In this document: positions 10,101 through 17,560 of the stretch, piece after piece
How the letters are laid out: every line of letters begins with the position of its first letter
Position numbering within the stretch: the stretch's first letter is position 1
DNA from: Actinoplanes derwentensis
GTDB taxonomy: Bacteria > Actinomycetota > Actinomycetes > Mycobacteriales > Micromonosporaceae
Assembly (NCBI RefSeq): GCF_900104725.1
Contig: NZ_LT629758.1
Coordinates: forward strand, 5,160,501 to 5,224,500
Reading direction: 5' to 3'
DNA: 64,000 nucleotides
The notes under the pieces: generated by a model
Databases searched by the model: none
Told to the model about the DNA's origin: nothing
The model's input: only the letters and a program-made list of their open reading frames with translations
Made by a program: the position numbers and the translations under genes

Positions 10101-10196
10101 TCAGTCGGTGTGGTCGTGCGGAAGACCAGCCGTGTCGTGACCGTGACCAGTGAGGACGGCGCCAGCCGGACGGCTTACCGGATCAACCTGGCCTGA
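7158..10196 (+). CDS. Secreted GH30 endo-beta-1,6-galactanase-like enzyme
   Basis: 1012 residues. The ATG follows CAAGGGA, and a signal peptide ends near residue 29. The catalytic domain (about 30-500) starts with the GH30 signature EGWGTSLAWL and NIARYNIGGGNAP. The acid/base Glu is in EPLNEPNTNYW and the nucleophile Glu in LWMSEIEGSW. The sequence is closest in style to subfamily 5, bacterial and fungal beta-1,6-galactanases that cut arabinogalactan side chains. It continues with a ricin-B/CBM13-like trefoil (about 510-640, repeated Q.W motifs such as ANQRWTL), two bacterial Ig-4-like domains, an F5/8-like module and a final cadherin-like strand-rich domain. Likely works with the preceding GH43 protein outside the cell. 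Confidence 0.88.
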   Translation: MKLRALLATAALAVTGLAAPTAATAAAATTTITIDPTYRGPEWEGWGTSLAWLSHATGGYPDEIRNRLADLLFSDDGLNLNIARYNIGGGNAPTVRSYLRPGGDVPGWWQAPADYTPADKDWWDPENPAHWNWDADANQRWWVDRIKSDVDHWETFSNSPPWFQTVSGYVSGGFDPTTEQIRPETLDDFATYLVRVTEYLEQQHGITVDTIEPLNEPNTNYWRTTLGADGQPTGGRQEGAHAGPALQAAVIEALTEVAPDRAIAAPDETNPGTLVTNWYGYTQAARDAVDRINVHTYGTGRRTSVRDIAKAEQKPLWMSEIEGSWGKDFTSMDSGLGMAQRIIDDLRELEPSAWVLWQPVEDAKNMIAEGNLQWGSIHVPFDCVKTDTLQTCPVQTNTKYDTIRNFTHYVRPGDHLVKVDGTRSIAAVSATGATVVHTNPATTDESVTLDLSRFDATRTASVTPVITSADGKLVPGTPVRLRGKKATLTVPGQSVTTFLVSGVTDPGATHLAADHTYRLEGVASGRSLTPAGTGVAIRTNSTTAADQLWTVQPAGSDRYQVINAASGQRLAVRDGEAVTETAGAVDDGARWVFSTTGDGTYTLVNLGGRRLLDVNGEATADGSPVGTYLPTSAANQRWTLKDETVGRTETALAHTEPGLAPALPATVTTVLPSGERRALPVTWTRPAASKWRKPGTVLVRGTATGVLGQAVPATAKVTVDVFTTTVPGRAKTWPGGQPELPATVTALGRHGGEATVPVVWQRTEYPALGVVPVSGTATVVPGRTLPATARVQVTEPSEGLADGVAVTASFTEGGYSTAGLTNGNLTDKAWSNWKGSGRNPAETLTATLPEGSSAGRAVLHFYRDNASGGGIATTVQAGVPSAAGCELTGSPITVTSTVVDISLAAPAGTFCLRLTPTPDGYLTVSELQVYAQAPGVGTDATAAAILVDGKPIRGFDPAVHTYRVRHSGRAVVTATATDPYASVGVVVRKTSRVVTVTSEDGASRTAYRINLA

Positions 10197-10205
10197 TCGG
10201 ATCAG

Positions 10206-10247
10206 CCCGTTCTGCCTCCGGCTCAGCTCACGCAGAGGCAGAACGGG
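10206..10247. terminator. Bidirectional terminator between GH30 and VOC genes
   Basis: CCCGTTCTGCCTC pairs with GAGGCAGAACGGG, a 13-bp perfect stem with a 16-base loop. It lies just after the GH30 stop and overlaps the last codons of the convergent VOC gene. Confidence 0.75.
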
Positions 10248-10579
10248 TGTCCGGCCGGGTCGAGGAAGACCCGGAACGTGGTGCCGGGCTGATGCCGGTG
10301 TTTGACCGCACCCAGCGCCAGCACCGCCGTCTCCGCCACGTCGAGATCGTCGACCATCACGTCCAGGTGCATCTGCTGGGGCTTGCCCTGGCCCGGCCAG
10401 TCCGGCGCCTGGAAGTCCTCGACCTGCTGGAACGACACGCACTGACCGAAGTCGGCGCGGATGTCGGCCCAGTCCTCGGAGATCTCGATCTTCCAGTCGA
10501 GCATCTCGCCGTAGAACCGGGCGAGCGCCGCCGGGTCCGGGCAGTCGAGCACGATGGTGGGGTAGCGAGCGATAGCCAT
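10223..10579 (-). CDS. VOC/glyoxalase-superfamily protein
   Basis: 118 residues, a single VOC module of paired beta-alpha-beta-beta-beta units: starts YPTIVLDCPDPAALARFYGEML and contains QQMHLDVMVDDL and the closing DPAGHPFCLC. Metal-ligand-like His and Glu positions are present (MHLDV, but the terminal position is Cys rather than Glu), so substrate and activity are unknown. The family includes glyoxalases, fosfomycin-resistance enzymes and dioxygenases. It is 10 bases downstream of a membrane protein gene on the same strand and probably co-transcribed. Confidence 0.85.
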   Translation of the reverse strand: MAIARYPTIVLDCPDPAALARFYGEMLDWKIEISEDWADIRADFGQCVSFQQVEDFQAPDWPGQGKPQQMHLDVMVDDLDVAETAVLALGAVKHRHQPGTTFRVFLDPAGHPFCLCVS

Positions 10580-10589
10580 GCCGCCGATG

Positions 10590-11504
10590 CTAAGCCTCGG
10601 TGCGGACTTCTGGCTTCCGGTCGCGGATCGCCAGCCAGCCGGCCAGGCCCATCGGCAGGATCATCCAGAACGACACCAGCCGGTAGAGCAGGACCACGGC
10701 CGCCGCGGTGACCTCGGGCATCCCGGCCGCGATCAGCCCGGCCAGCATGCTCGCCTCGATCAGGCCGACCCCGCCGGGGGTCAGCGGCACCTGCCGGACC
10801 ACCTGCACGGCCAGATAGATCAGCGCCAGCTCCCACCACCCCAGCGTCACCTGGCAGGCCGCGGCCGCCGCGACCAGGCAGAACATGTCGAGCGCCCAGT
10901 TGACCACCGCCGCACCGAGCCCGCCGGTCCAGACCTGGCGTGGCACCTTCGCCAGCAGACCACGACCCCAGAACAACAGCGGCAGTACGGCGGCCGCGCC
11001 CAGGATCGCCCACGGCACCGCCGCCGGGGTGGAGACGAGCCATCCGGCCAGGTAGAGCAGGGCCAGCGCGACCATCGACAGCAGCCCCGAGACGGCGGTG
11101 ACGGTGACCGCGACCGAGGTGGCCGCGCCGTACCGACGGTAGATCCGGAACGCGAACGCCGCCGACACCGCCGACCCGGCCGGCAGGGTCATGCTCATCG
11201 CCGATCGGCCCAGGGTCATCGCGATCACCCGCCCGGCCGGCACCCGCACCCCGAACCCGGCGAGCAGCCGTCGCTGCTGGTCGGCGAAGGCGAGCTGGGA
11301 GCCCAGGGCCGCGACCACGGCGGCCGCCGCCCACCAGCCGTCCACCGCCCCGAGCACGGCCAGGGTCTCTCCCGGGTCCGGCAGCCGTCCGCGCAGGGCG
11401 ATCACCGCTCCGAGGCCGGCCAGCACGAGCAGCAAGCCCGCTCGTACCGGGCGCCGACCGCTCTTCTCCGCGGTTGTCGTCGTCACGGGATACAGCCTCG
11501 TCAT
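10590..11504 (-). CDS. Flippase-like / lysylphosphatidylglycerol synthase TM-type membrane protein
   Basis: 304 residues with about eight hydrophobic segments and conserved family features: GRSAMSMTLPAGSAVSAAFAF in the middle and QVVRQVPLTPGGVGLIEASM near the C-terminus. These match the UPF0104/LPG synthase transmembrane family (AglD/MprF N-terminal-like). Only the membrane domain is present; there is no catalytic lysyltransferase domain, so a lipid-linked flippase or transporter role is the family-based guess. Start chosen at ATG, giving a short cytoplasmic lead with Arg/Lys before helix 1. The VOC gene follows 10 bases downstream. Confidence 0.8.
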   Translation of the reverse strand: MTRLYPVTTTTAEKSGRRPVRAGLLLVLAGLGAVIALRGRLPDPGETLAVLGAVDGWWAAAAVVAALGSQLAFADQQRRLLAGFGVRVPAGRVIAMTLGRSAMSMTLPAGSAVSAAFAFRIYRRYGAATSVAVTVTAVSGLLSMVALALLYLAGWLVSTPAAVPWAILGAAAVLPLLFWGRGLLAKVPRQVWTGGLGAAVVNWALDMFCLVAAAAACQVTLGWWELALIYLAVQVVRQVPLTPGGVGLIEASMLAGLIAAGMPEVTAAAVVLLYRLVSFWMILPMGLAGWLAIRDRKPEVRTEA

Positions 11505-11700
11505 CGGGCGCCGGGAAGTCGTCGTCCCAGCGCGGTCACCTGACGTACTGCAATCGCGGTAGATTTTCCGGACTTAAAGGGATCGATGAATGGGCAGGTC
11601 AACTAACTGATGGCGGACTATCACCCACCCCTCTAGCCATCGACACGTGCCTTTACTAGCGTGTGCCCGGAGTTCCGAAATGGACAGGGGGATTTCGTAG

Positions 11701-13356
11701 ATGAGTCACGACGACGCCACGCCCACCCGGCGGCGATCGCTACGGGCGGTCGGCGCGGCCGTTCTGATCACCGCGCTGACCGTCGCTCCGGCGTCCGCGG
11801 CTTCGGCAGGCGGTCACGGGCACGGCGGCAAGGGCGACCCATGCGCGAAGCAGGCCAACGACACGTACGCTGAAGTGCTGAAATGTGTGACGCTCGACGG
11901 CGTGCTGGACCATTTGAAAGCATTCCAGCGGATCGCCGACCGCAGCACCGACCCGAACTACCCGGGCACCCGGGCGGCGGGCACGAAGGGCTACGCGGAC
12001 AGCGTCAAGTACGTGTCCGGGCTGCTCCGCAAGGCGGGCTACAAGGTCACGCTGGACCCGTTCGAGTTCCAGTTCAACTTCCCGGTGCTGCTGCAGCAGT
12101 TGACGCCGGTGAGCGCGTCGTACGGGTCGGGTTCCTTCACCAACGCCCCGTCCGGTGACGTCACCGGCCCGGTCATCCCGGTCGACGTCAACCTGACCGG
12201 CGACCGTGCCACCACCAGCGGCTGCTCGGCGGACGACTTCACCACCCTGGACTTCAGCGGCCCGAACGACATCGCCCTGATCCAGCGCGGTGGCACCACA
12301 CCGGACGGCGCGGCCTGCTCCTTCGTGGTCAAGGCGCAGAACGCGCAGGCGGCCGGTGCCGAAGCCGTGATCATCTTCAACCAGGGCAACAACCCGACCC
12401 GGGAGACCCTGATCGTCGGCACCCTCGGTGACGACCCCGGCGTCACCATCCCGGTCGTCGGCGCCAGCTTCGCCGACGGCGCCGCCCTCGCCGCGGCCGG
12501 CTCGACCGCGCACGTGCGGGTACTGCCGCCGGAGACCCGGACCGACGTCAACGTGATCGCCGACCTGCCCGGCAGGAACAAGAACAACGTGGTGTTCGCC
12601 GGTTCGCACCTGGACAGCGTCACCGAGGGCCCCGGCATCAACGACAACGGTTCCGGTTCGGCGGCGATCCTGGAGACCGCGCTGACGCTGGCCAAGAGCA
12701 AGCCGCAGAACTCGCTGCGGTTCGCCTGGTGGGGCGCCGAGGAGGAGGGCCTGCTCGGCTCCGCGGCGTACGTCGCCGAGCTGTCCCAGGCGGAGAAGGA
12801 CAAGATCGCGCTGTACCTGAACTACGACATGGTCGGCTCGCCGAACTACATCTTCCAGGTGTACGACGCGGACGAGTCGTCGTTCCCGGCCCCGGTCGTG
12901 GTGCCGCCCGGTTCGACGGCGATCGAGGAACTGTTCGAGTCGTACTACACCTGGAAGAAGCTGCCGTACGACGACGCCGAGTTCTCCGGCCGCTCCGACT
13001 ACCAGGCGTTCATCGAGGCGGGCATCCCGTCCGGTGGCCTCTTCACCGGCGCCGAGGTCGTCAAGACCGAGGAGCAGGCGGCCATCTGGGGTGGTACGGC
13101 CGGCGCGTCGTTCGACCCGAACTACCACCAGCCCGGCGACACCATCGACAACCTGGACCTGACGGCGCTGGAGATCAACAGTGACCTGATCGCGTTCGCC
13201 CAGCTCACCTTCGCCTTCTCGACCGAGCCGGTGAACGGTGTTCGCGGTAAGCCGGTACCCGGCAAGCCGGTGCGACTGCCGGCCCCGGCCGGTCCGCAGG
13301 GCACCTTCGTGACCGATGGCGGGCACGCCCCGCACGATCACCAGCCTTCCGCATAG
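11701..13356 (+). CDS. Secreted M28 family zinc aminopeptidase with PA domain
   Basis: 551 residues, RBS-like CAGGGGGA upstream. Twin-Arg-like N-terminus (TPTRRRSLRAVG) followed by a hydrophobic stretch ending ASAASA, then a Gly/His-rich spacer. A PA (protease-associated) domain (about 150-265) is inserted before the M28 catalytic core. Co-catalytic zinc ligands are visible: His in AGSHLDSV, Asp in INDNGSGSA, Glu-Glu in WGAEEEGLLG, Asp in NYDMVGSPN and His in NYHQPGDT. This is the aminopeptidase Y / Streptomyces griseus aminopeptidase type that releases hydrophobic N-terminal residues. The C-terminus carries a short Pro/Gly/His tail. Single gene, ended by a strong terminator. Confidence 0.92.
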   Translation: MSHDDATPTRRRSLRAVGAAVLITALTVAPASAASAGGHGHGGKGDPCAKQANDTYAEVLKCVTLDGVLDHLKAFQRIADRSTDPNYPGTRAAGTKGYADSVKYVSGLLRKAGYKVTLDPFEFQFNFPVLLQQLTPVSASYGSGSFTNAPSGDVTGPVIPVDVNLTGDRATTSGCSADDFTTLDFSGPNDIALIQRGGTTPDGAACSFVVKAQNAQAAGAEAVIIFNQGNNPTRETLIVGTLGDDPGVTIPVVGASFADGAALAAAGSTAHVRVLPPETRTDVNVIADLPGRNKNNVVFAGSHLDSVTEGPGINDNGSGSAAILETALTLAKSKPQNSLRFAWWGAEEEGLLGSAAYVAELSQAEKDKIALYLNYDMVGSPNYIFQVYDADESSFPAPVVVPPGSTAIEELFESYYTWKKLPYDDAEFSGRSDYQAFIEAGIPSGGLFTGAEVVKTEEQAAIWGGTAGASFDPNYHQPGDTIDNLDLTALEINSDLIAFAQLTFAFSTEPVNGVRGKPVPGKPVRLPAPAGPQGTFVTDGGHAPHDHQPSA

Positions 13357-13359
13357 TTC

Positions 13360-13400
13360 ACGAAGAGCCCGCCCGGTCGTCGACCGGGCGGGCTCTTCGT
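13360..13400. terminator. Bidirectional terminator between M28 peptidase and DivIVA genes
   Basis: ACGAAGAGCCCGCCCGGTCG is followed, after one base, by its exact reverse complement: a very strong hairpin between two convergent stop codons. Confidence 0.85.
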
Positions 13401-13406
13401 TTCCGA

Positions 13407-14111
13407 TCAGATCTCGCGGCCACCCGGCTCGGGTGCCGCGGTCAGGTCCATCAGCTGCTGGGTGACGTGGTTCGTCAGCGCTTCCTGGTAACTGGTCGCC
13501 AGCTGACCGAGCCGCTCGATCTCGTCGAGGGCCGCGGAACGCTTCTCCACCAGGCTGTCCATCGCCTCGGTGTGGTTGCGCCGGGCGTCGGCCTCGATGG
13601 TCGCGGCCTTGATCGCCGCCTCACTGGTGAGCTGGTCGGCCTTGTCGCGGGCACCCGTGATCAGCGTCTCGGACTCGCGCTGCGCGTCGCGCATGTGCTC
13701 GTCGGCGGTCCGCTGGGCCATCATCAGCACCCGGGAGTTGCGGTCGTCGTCGCCGCCGGAGAGCGCCGGGAGCGCACCGGACGGAGCCTGTGTGCGGGCG
13801 CGCTGGAGTTGCTCCTGGACGCTGCGGGCGTTCTGCTCGGCCCGGGCGCGGGCCTCCTGCAGACGCTCCAGCTGAGCGGCCAGGTCGGCGAACTCGTTGT
13901 TCAGAACCATGGTCGCCGCCGGGTTGCCGCCGCCACCGCCACCACCGCGCTGGAGGTTGTCCTTCAGCGCGCCGTTCTCCTCCAGAAGGCGGGTGAGTTC
14001 GGATTCCACCTCGTCCAGAAAGGCGTCGACCTCCTCCTCGTCGTATCCACGCTTCCCGATCGGCGGCTTCTTGAACGCCACGTTGTGAATGTCAGCTGGA
14101 GTGAGCGGCAT
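13407..14111 (-). CDS. divIVA: DivIVA/Wag31-like polar growth protein
   Basis: 234 residues from the ATG preceded by GAGGAG. The N-terminal membrane-binding segment [19 protein letters not shown] and [16 protein letters not shown] is the DivIVA signature, nearly the Wag31 consensus. A short Gly-only linker (GGGGGGG) and two long coiled coils follow (about 80-125 and 145-225). Wag31 recruits cell-wall synthesis to the poles in actinobacteria. The gene is not in a division and cell-wall cluster here (neighbours are a peptidase and a small membrane protein), so this may be a paralogue. Confidence 0.9.
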   Translation of the reverse strand: MPLTPADIHNVAFKKPPIGKRGYDEEEVDAFLDEVESELTRLLEENGALKDNLQRGGGGGGGNPAATMVLNNEFADLAAQLERLQEARARAEQNARSVQEQLQRARTQAPSGALPALSGGDDDRNSRVLMMAQRTADEHMRDAQRESETLITGARDKADQLTSEAAIKAATIEADARRNHTEAMDSLVEKRSAALDEIERLGQLATSYQEALTNHVTQQLMDLTAAPEPGGREI

Positions 14112-14332
14112 CGTGCTCCTCGGTTCCCTTGGTTGAGCCGTGCGGCGAAGGATCCTACGCAGCGACCCAGTGCCCCTGCCGTGGGCGTGATCTCCCGGGC
14201 CTCCTACCCGTGAGAATCTCCGCGAGACTACCGGGGCCCGGATGAACACGCACGTTTCCGGCGCCCGCATCACACCTATCCGCGGGATCTTCCGTTCGCT
14301 CCACAGCCGGGTGTGGAGGCGGGTAAATTCTG

Positions 14333-14366
14333 GTCCCGGGCCGGTCGTGCCGGAGCGGCCCGGGAC
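14333..14366 (-). terminator. Terminator after small membrane protein gene
   Basis: GTCCCGGGCCG pairs with CGGCCCGGGAC across a 12-base loop, about 20 bases past the stop of the minus-strand gene ending at 14386. Confidence 0.6.
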
Positions 14367-14385
14367 TTTGCGTCAGTGCTCTGCG

Positions 14386-14733
14386 TCAGTGCCAGAACAC
14401 GGCGACCGCGGCGTTCACCACGGTCAGCGTCACGATGCCGATGAAGTGGCCCTTGTTGACCTCCTCGCGCTTACGCGGGATGAAGACCATGATGAAGATC
14501 AGGACGGCGAAGAGCGCCTTCACGCCGAGCTTGATCGGGTCGGGCTCGTGGTCGCCGCCGCCGCGCAGCGGGGCCGACAGCGCGATGCCGGAGACGAGCT
14601 GGATGATCGATCCCCAGAGGACCGGTGGGGTGATCCGGATCTTGCCGGACACGAGCGTGCTGACGGCGCCGCCGAGCAGAAGGGCGAAACCGACCAGGTG
14701 AATGAGGAGAAGAATCAGCCGCAGTGCTTCCAC
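14386..14733 (-). CDS. Small four-helix membrane protein, function unknown
   Basis: 115 residues with the GTG start (VEALRLILLLIHLVGFALLLGG). Sequence further upstream overlaps the MFS gene and does not look coding. Four predicted membrane helices are separated by short loops; one loop is acidic (GGGDHEPDPIKLG) and another basic (IPRKREEVNKG). Integral membrane proteins of this size and pattern are common and uncharacterised in actinobacteria. No clear RBS precedes the GTG, so it may be translated after the MFS gene, which ends 22 bases upstream. Confidence 0.65.
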   Translation of the reverse strand: MEALRLILLLIHLVGFALLLGGAVSTLVSGKIRITPPVLWGSIIQLVSGIALSAPLRGGGDHEPDPIKLGVKALFAVLIFIMVFIPRKREEVNKGHFIGIVTLTVVNAAVAVFWH

Positions 14734-14755
14734 GTGCGCAAAGCTTGCCAGGCGA

Positions 14756-15919
14756 TCACCTGCGGACAACCTCGGGGGTACGGCGCACGAACAGCGGTTC
14801 GGCCAGGAACAGAGCCAGCGCGGCCAGCGTGAGCAGCCCACCGGCCAGAGCCGTGGCCCGCGCGCCCGGACCGTCGAGCACCGCCGCACCGATCAGCGAA
14901 CCGGCCGCGATGCCGACGTTGAACGCCACCGAGTTGACGGCCGACGCCATGTCGGTGCTACCCGGCGCGACTTCCAGAACCCGGTTCTGCAGCGCCGGGG
15001 TGAGCGCGCCGATACCGAACCCGGTGACCGCCATCAGCACCGCGGTGAACGGCCGGGATTCGGCCACCACCCAGAGTGCGATCAGGGCGGCCGCGAGCAC
15101 CGCCGTCGAACCGGTCACCGAACCGCGCTGCCACCGGTCACTGGCCCAGCCCCCGGCGGCGATCCCGGCGAAGTCGGCGACACCCCGCGCCAGCAGCAGC
15201 GGGGCGAGGGCGGCGGCCGCGAACCCGGTCACCCCGGTCAGGAACACCTCGGTGTAGGTGAACGACGCGTACAACCCCGCCACCGACAGGGTGGTCACGG
15301 CGACCAGAACCGCGAACCGCCGCCGGTCAGGACGGGTGCCGGTGGCCGCGTGACCGGCCCTGATCTCGACGGTCGGCATGCTCACGGCCAGGGCGGCGAA
15401 CGCGGCGAGCGCCAGCACCGTCAGCGCCAGGAAAGCGGCCCGCCAGCCGTACAGCTGACCGATCCAGGTACCGGCCGGCACACCCAGCATCGGCCCGAGC
15501 GAGGCCCCCGCGAACACCACGGCGTTGACCCGCCCCCGGACCGCCACGTCGAACATGGCCGTCACCACCGGCGCGACAACGGCCCAGAAGATCGCCTGGG
15601 AGAGCGAGCCCAGCAGCCGGGCGCCGAGCAGAACGGCGTAGGACCCGGCGACGGCGGACACCAGGTTCGCCAGCACCAGCACGGCCAGCAGCCCGACCAT
15701 CAACCGCCGACGAGACACATTCCGGGCGGCGTACGTCAACGGAATGGTCACCACGGCAACCGTCACGGCGTACCCGGTGATCAGCAGCCCGACCGCCGCC
15801 GGCGTGACACCCAGATCCCCCGAGACGAGCGTCAGAATCCCGATCGGCATCGTCTCGGTGGCCACGTAACAGAAGGCCGCCCCCGCAAGCGCCAGCAACG
15901 GCAGCAACCGATCCCGCAT
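14756..15919 (-). CDS. MFS exporter (DHA1 / AraJ-SotB-like)
   Basis: 387 residues with 12 predicted helices. The loop 2-3 motif is degenerate (YAARNVSRRRLMVG), and helix 4-5 carries the antiporter-type GASLGPMLGVPAGTWIGQLYGW. The N-terminus ATETMPIGILTLVSGDLGVTPAAVGLLITGYA is typical of sugar-efflux or drug-efflux DHA1 proteins. Substrate cannot be read from sequence. Preceded by GGTGGG. Confidence 0.85.
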   Translation of the reverse strand: MRDRLLPLLALAGAAFCYVATETMPIGILTLVSGDLGVTPAAVGLLITGYAVTVAVVTIPLTYAARNVSRRRLMVGLLAVLVLANLVSAVAGSYAVLLGARLLGSLSQAIFWAVVAPVVTAMFDVAVRGRVNAVVFAGASLGPMLGVPAGTWIGQLYGWRAAFLALTVLALAAFAALAVSMPTVEIRAGHAATGTRPDRRRFAVLVAVTTLSVAGLYASFTYTEVFLTGVTGFAAAALAPLLLARGVADFAGIAAGGWASDRWQRGSVTGSTAVLAAALIALWVVAESRPFTAVLMAVTGFGIGALTPALQNRVLEVAPGSTDMASAVNSVAFNVGIAAGSLIGAAVLDGPGARATALAGGLLTLAALALFLAEPLFVRRTPEVVRR

Positions 15920-16035
15920 CGACCCACCATATCGAAGCTTCTCGAAGCAGCGAACCGACGCTCACGCCGATCAAGGCCAACACTTTCGAGGCATCGTCAA
16001 GGCTCCTCAGGGCCGCTATTAGTTAGTATGGCCGC

Positions 16036-16599
16036 ATGAGTGCTGAGACCTTCGGTAGGTATCTACCCCCCGTCATCACGCTCGATGATCTTGCGGCCAT
16101 GAACGCCGCCGACCCGAACGGGCATCGGTACGAATTGAGCCCCGAGGGAGCCCTGTCGGTAATGCCGCCGGCCGATTCAGAACACGCCGCGATCGCCGGC
16201 CGCATCTTCGCCTGGCTCGTACTGGCCGGATGGCCCGGCGAACAACTTCTCCAGGCGGTCGGCATCAAGCTTCCCGGGCCGGCTGGAGACGGCGGCGGCC
16301 GAATTCCCGATCTGACGATCTGGTCGGCACCGCAACCTCGAGTCGTGTGGTTACCGACGACCGACCTGGTGCTGGCCGTCGAAATCGTCTCTCCCGGTTC
16401 AGCATCTATGGATCGCACCACCAAGGTGCAGGAGTACGCCGCGGCCGGAATCCCTCGCTATTGGCTGGTCGAGCGAGACACCGCTCAGACGGTCACCCTT
16501 TACTCGCTGGAGGAAGACGGCACCTACGACGTGACGACGAAGATGCCTCTCGCCTGGCTTCTTCAGACCCAGCCGGCCGATCACGGGCTCAAGGCCTGA
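16036..16599 (+). CDS. Uma2-family (DUF820) restriction-like endonuclease
   Basis: 187 residues, family length. The PD-(D/E)XK fold signature is present: PDLTIW, then VLAVEIVSPGS, then TKVQEYAAAGIPRYWLVE. The active-site Asp, Glu and Lys are all kept. Uma2 proteins are numerous in actinobacteria and cyanobacteria and their role is unknown. It is convergent with the LysR gene, with only a few bases between stops. The ATG has no obvious RBS; the AT-rich TTAGTTAGTATG just before it suggests a leaderless or nearly leaderless transcript. Confidence 0.88.
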   Translation: MSAETFGRYLPPVITLDDLAAMNAADPNGHRYELSPEGALSVMPPADSEHAAIAGRIFAWLVLAGWPGEQLLQAVGIKLPGPAGDGGGRIPDLTIWSAPQPRVVWLPTTDLVLAVEIVSPGSASMDRTTKVQEYAAAGIPRYWLVERDTAQTVTLYSLEEDGTYDVTTKMPLAWLLQTQPADHGLKA

Positions 16600-16606
16600 A
16601 CCGGGG

Positions 16607-17485
16607 TCAGGACTCCGGGGCGTCGTAGCGGGCTCGGATGAAGCGGCCCAGGCGGCTCGCGAAGTCGGCGAGGGTGGCGGCGGCCGGGTGGCGGGAGTCC
16701 CAGACGGCCCGGAGCCGGATCGAGAGACGGCGGTCGCCGAGGTTCACGGCCAGGGGGATCAGGTCGAAGCGGGGGTCGTCGGAGGCGATCGCGATGCCCC
16801 GGCCAGCGGCGGCCAGGGCTTGGGCCACCGTGCCGTTGGCGGCTTCGATCGGTGACCGGTACGGCTTGTCGGTGACGGCCGCGTCCAGCGCCTGCCGGGC
16901 GGTGAACGCCGGCGGCAGCAGGATCAACGGCTCGTCCAGCAGGTCGTGCAGGGTGACACCGCCCGCCGACGCCCACGGGTGGCCGCCCGGCACGTAGGCC
17001 CAGACCGGCAGCACCGCCAGCGGGATCTCGTGGAACGGGGTCGACGCCGGGACGGTTCCGATCACCAGATCGGCGCCGCGCAGCAGCGTCTCCCCCGGTG
17101 ACGAGCCGTCCACCTCGATCACGTCGGTGGTCGGGTCGTCCGGAGCCAGGGTGGCGATGAACGGTGCGACGACGTCGGTCAGTGTCACGGCGGGCGCCCC
17201 GATGGTCAGCCGTTCCAACCGGCCCTGTGCGTGAAACGACGCCGCGATCTTGAGCGCGTCAGCCCGTTGCAGCAGGTCGCGGGCTTGCGGCAGGAGTGAG
17301 CGCCCGGTGGCCGACAGTTCGAGACGGCCGCCGACACGGTCGAACAGCCGCACCCCGAGGTCCTTGTCGAGCTGCTTGAGTTGCCGGGACAGTCCGGGCT
17401 GGGTGAGGTGCAGGCGCGCGGCCGCCCCACTGGCGGTCCCCGCTTCCGCAGTTGCTACGAAATAGCGGACATGTCGTAGCTCCAT
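16607..17485 (-). CDS. LysR-family regulator, probable regulator of gabTD
   Basis: 292 residues from the second of two adjacent ATGs, the one correctly spaced from GAGGAGG. The N-terminal winged helix is MELRHVRYFVATAEAG, LHLTQPGLSRQLKQLD and GVRLFDRVGGRLELS, followed by the linker helix and a periplasmic-binding-like effector domain. It is divergent from gabT with about 75 bases between, the usual arrangement for a LysR regulator and its target operon. Control of GABA use by this protein is inference from position. Confidence 0.85.
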   Translation of the reverse strand: MELRHVRYFVATAEAGTASGAAARLHLTQPGLSRQLKQLDKDLGVRLFDRVGGRLELSATGRSLLPQARDLLQRADALKIAASFHAQGRLERLTIGAPAVTLTDVVAPFIATLAPDDPTTDVIEVDGSSPGETLLRGADLVIGTVPASTPFHEIPLAVLPVWAYVPGGHPWASAGGVTLHDLLDEPLILLPPAFTARQALDAAVTDKPYRSPIEAANGTVAQALAAAGRGIAIASDDPRFDLIPLAVNLGDRRLSIRLRAVWDSRHPAAATLADFASRLGRFIRARYDAPES

Positions 17486-17560
17486 CATGCCTCCTCGGCA
17501 TAGCCTAGCTGCCGATCTGGTAATAGACGGGCATGGCCGACCGACCGGAGACTGGACCAC

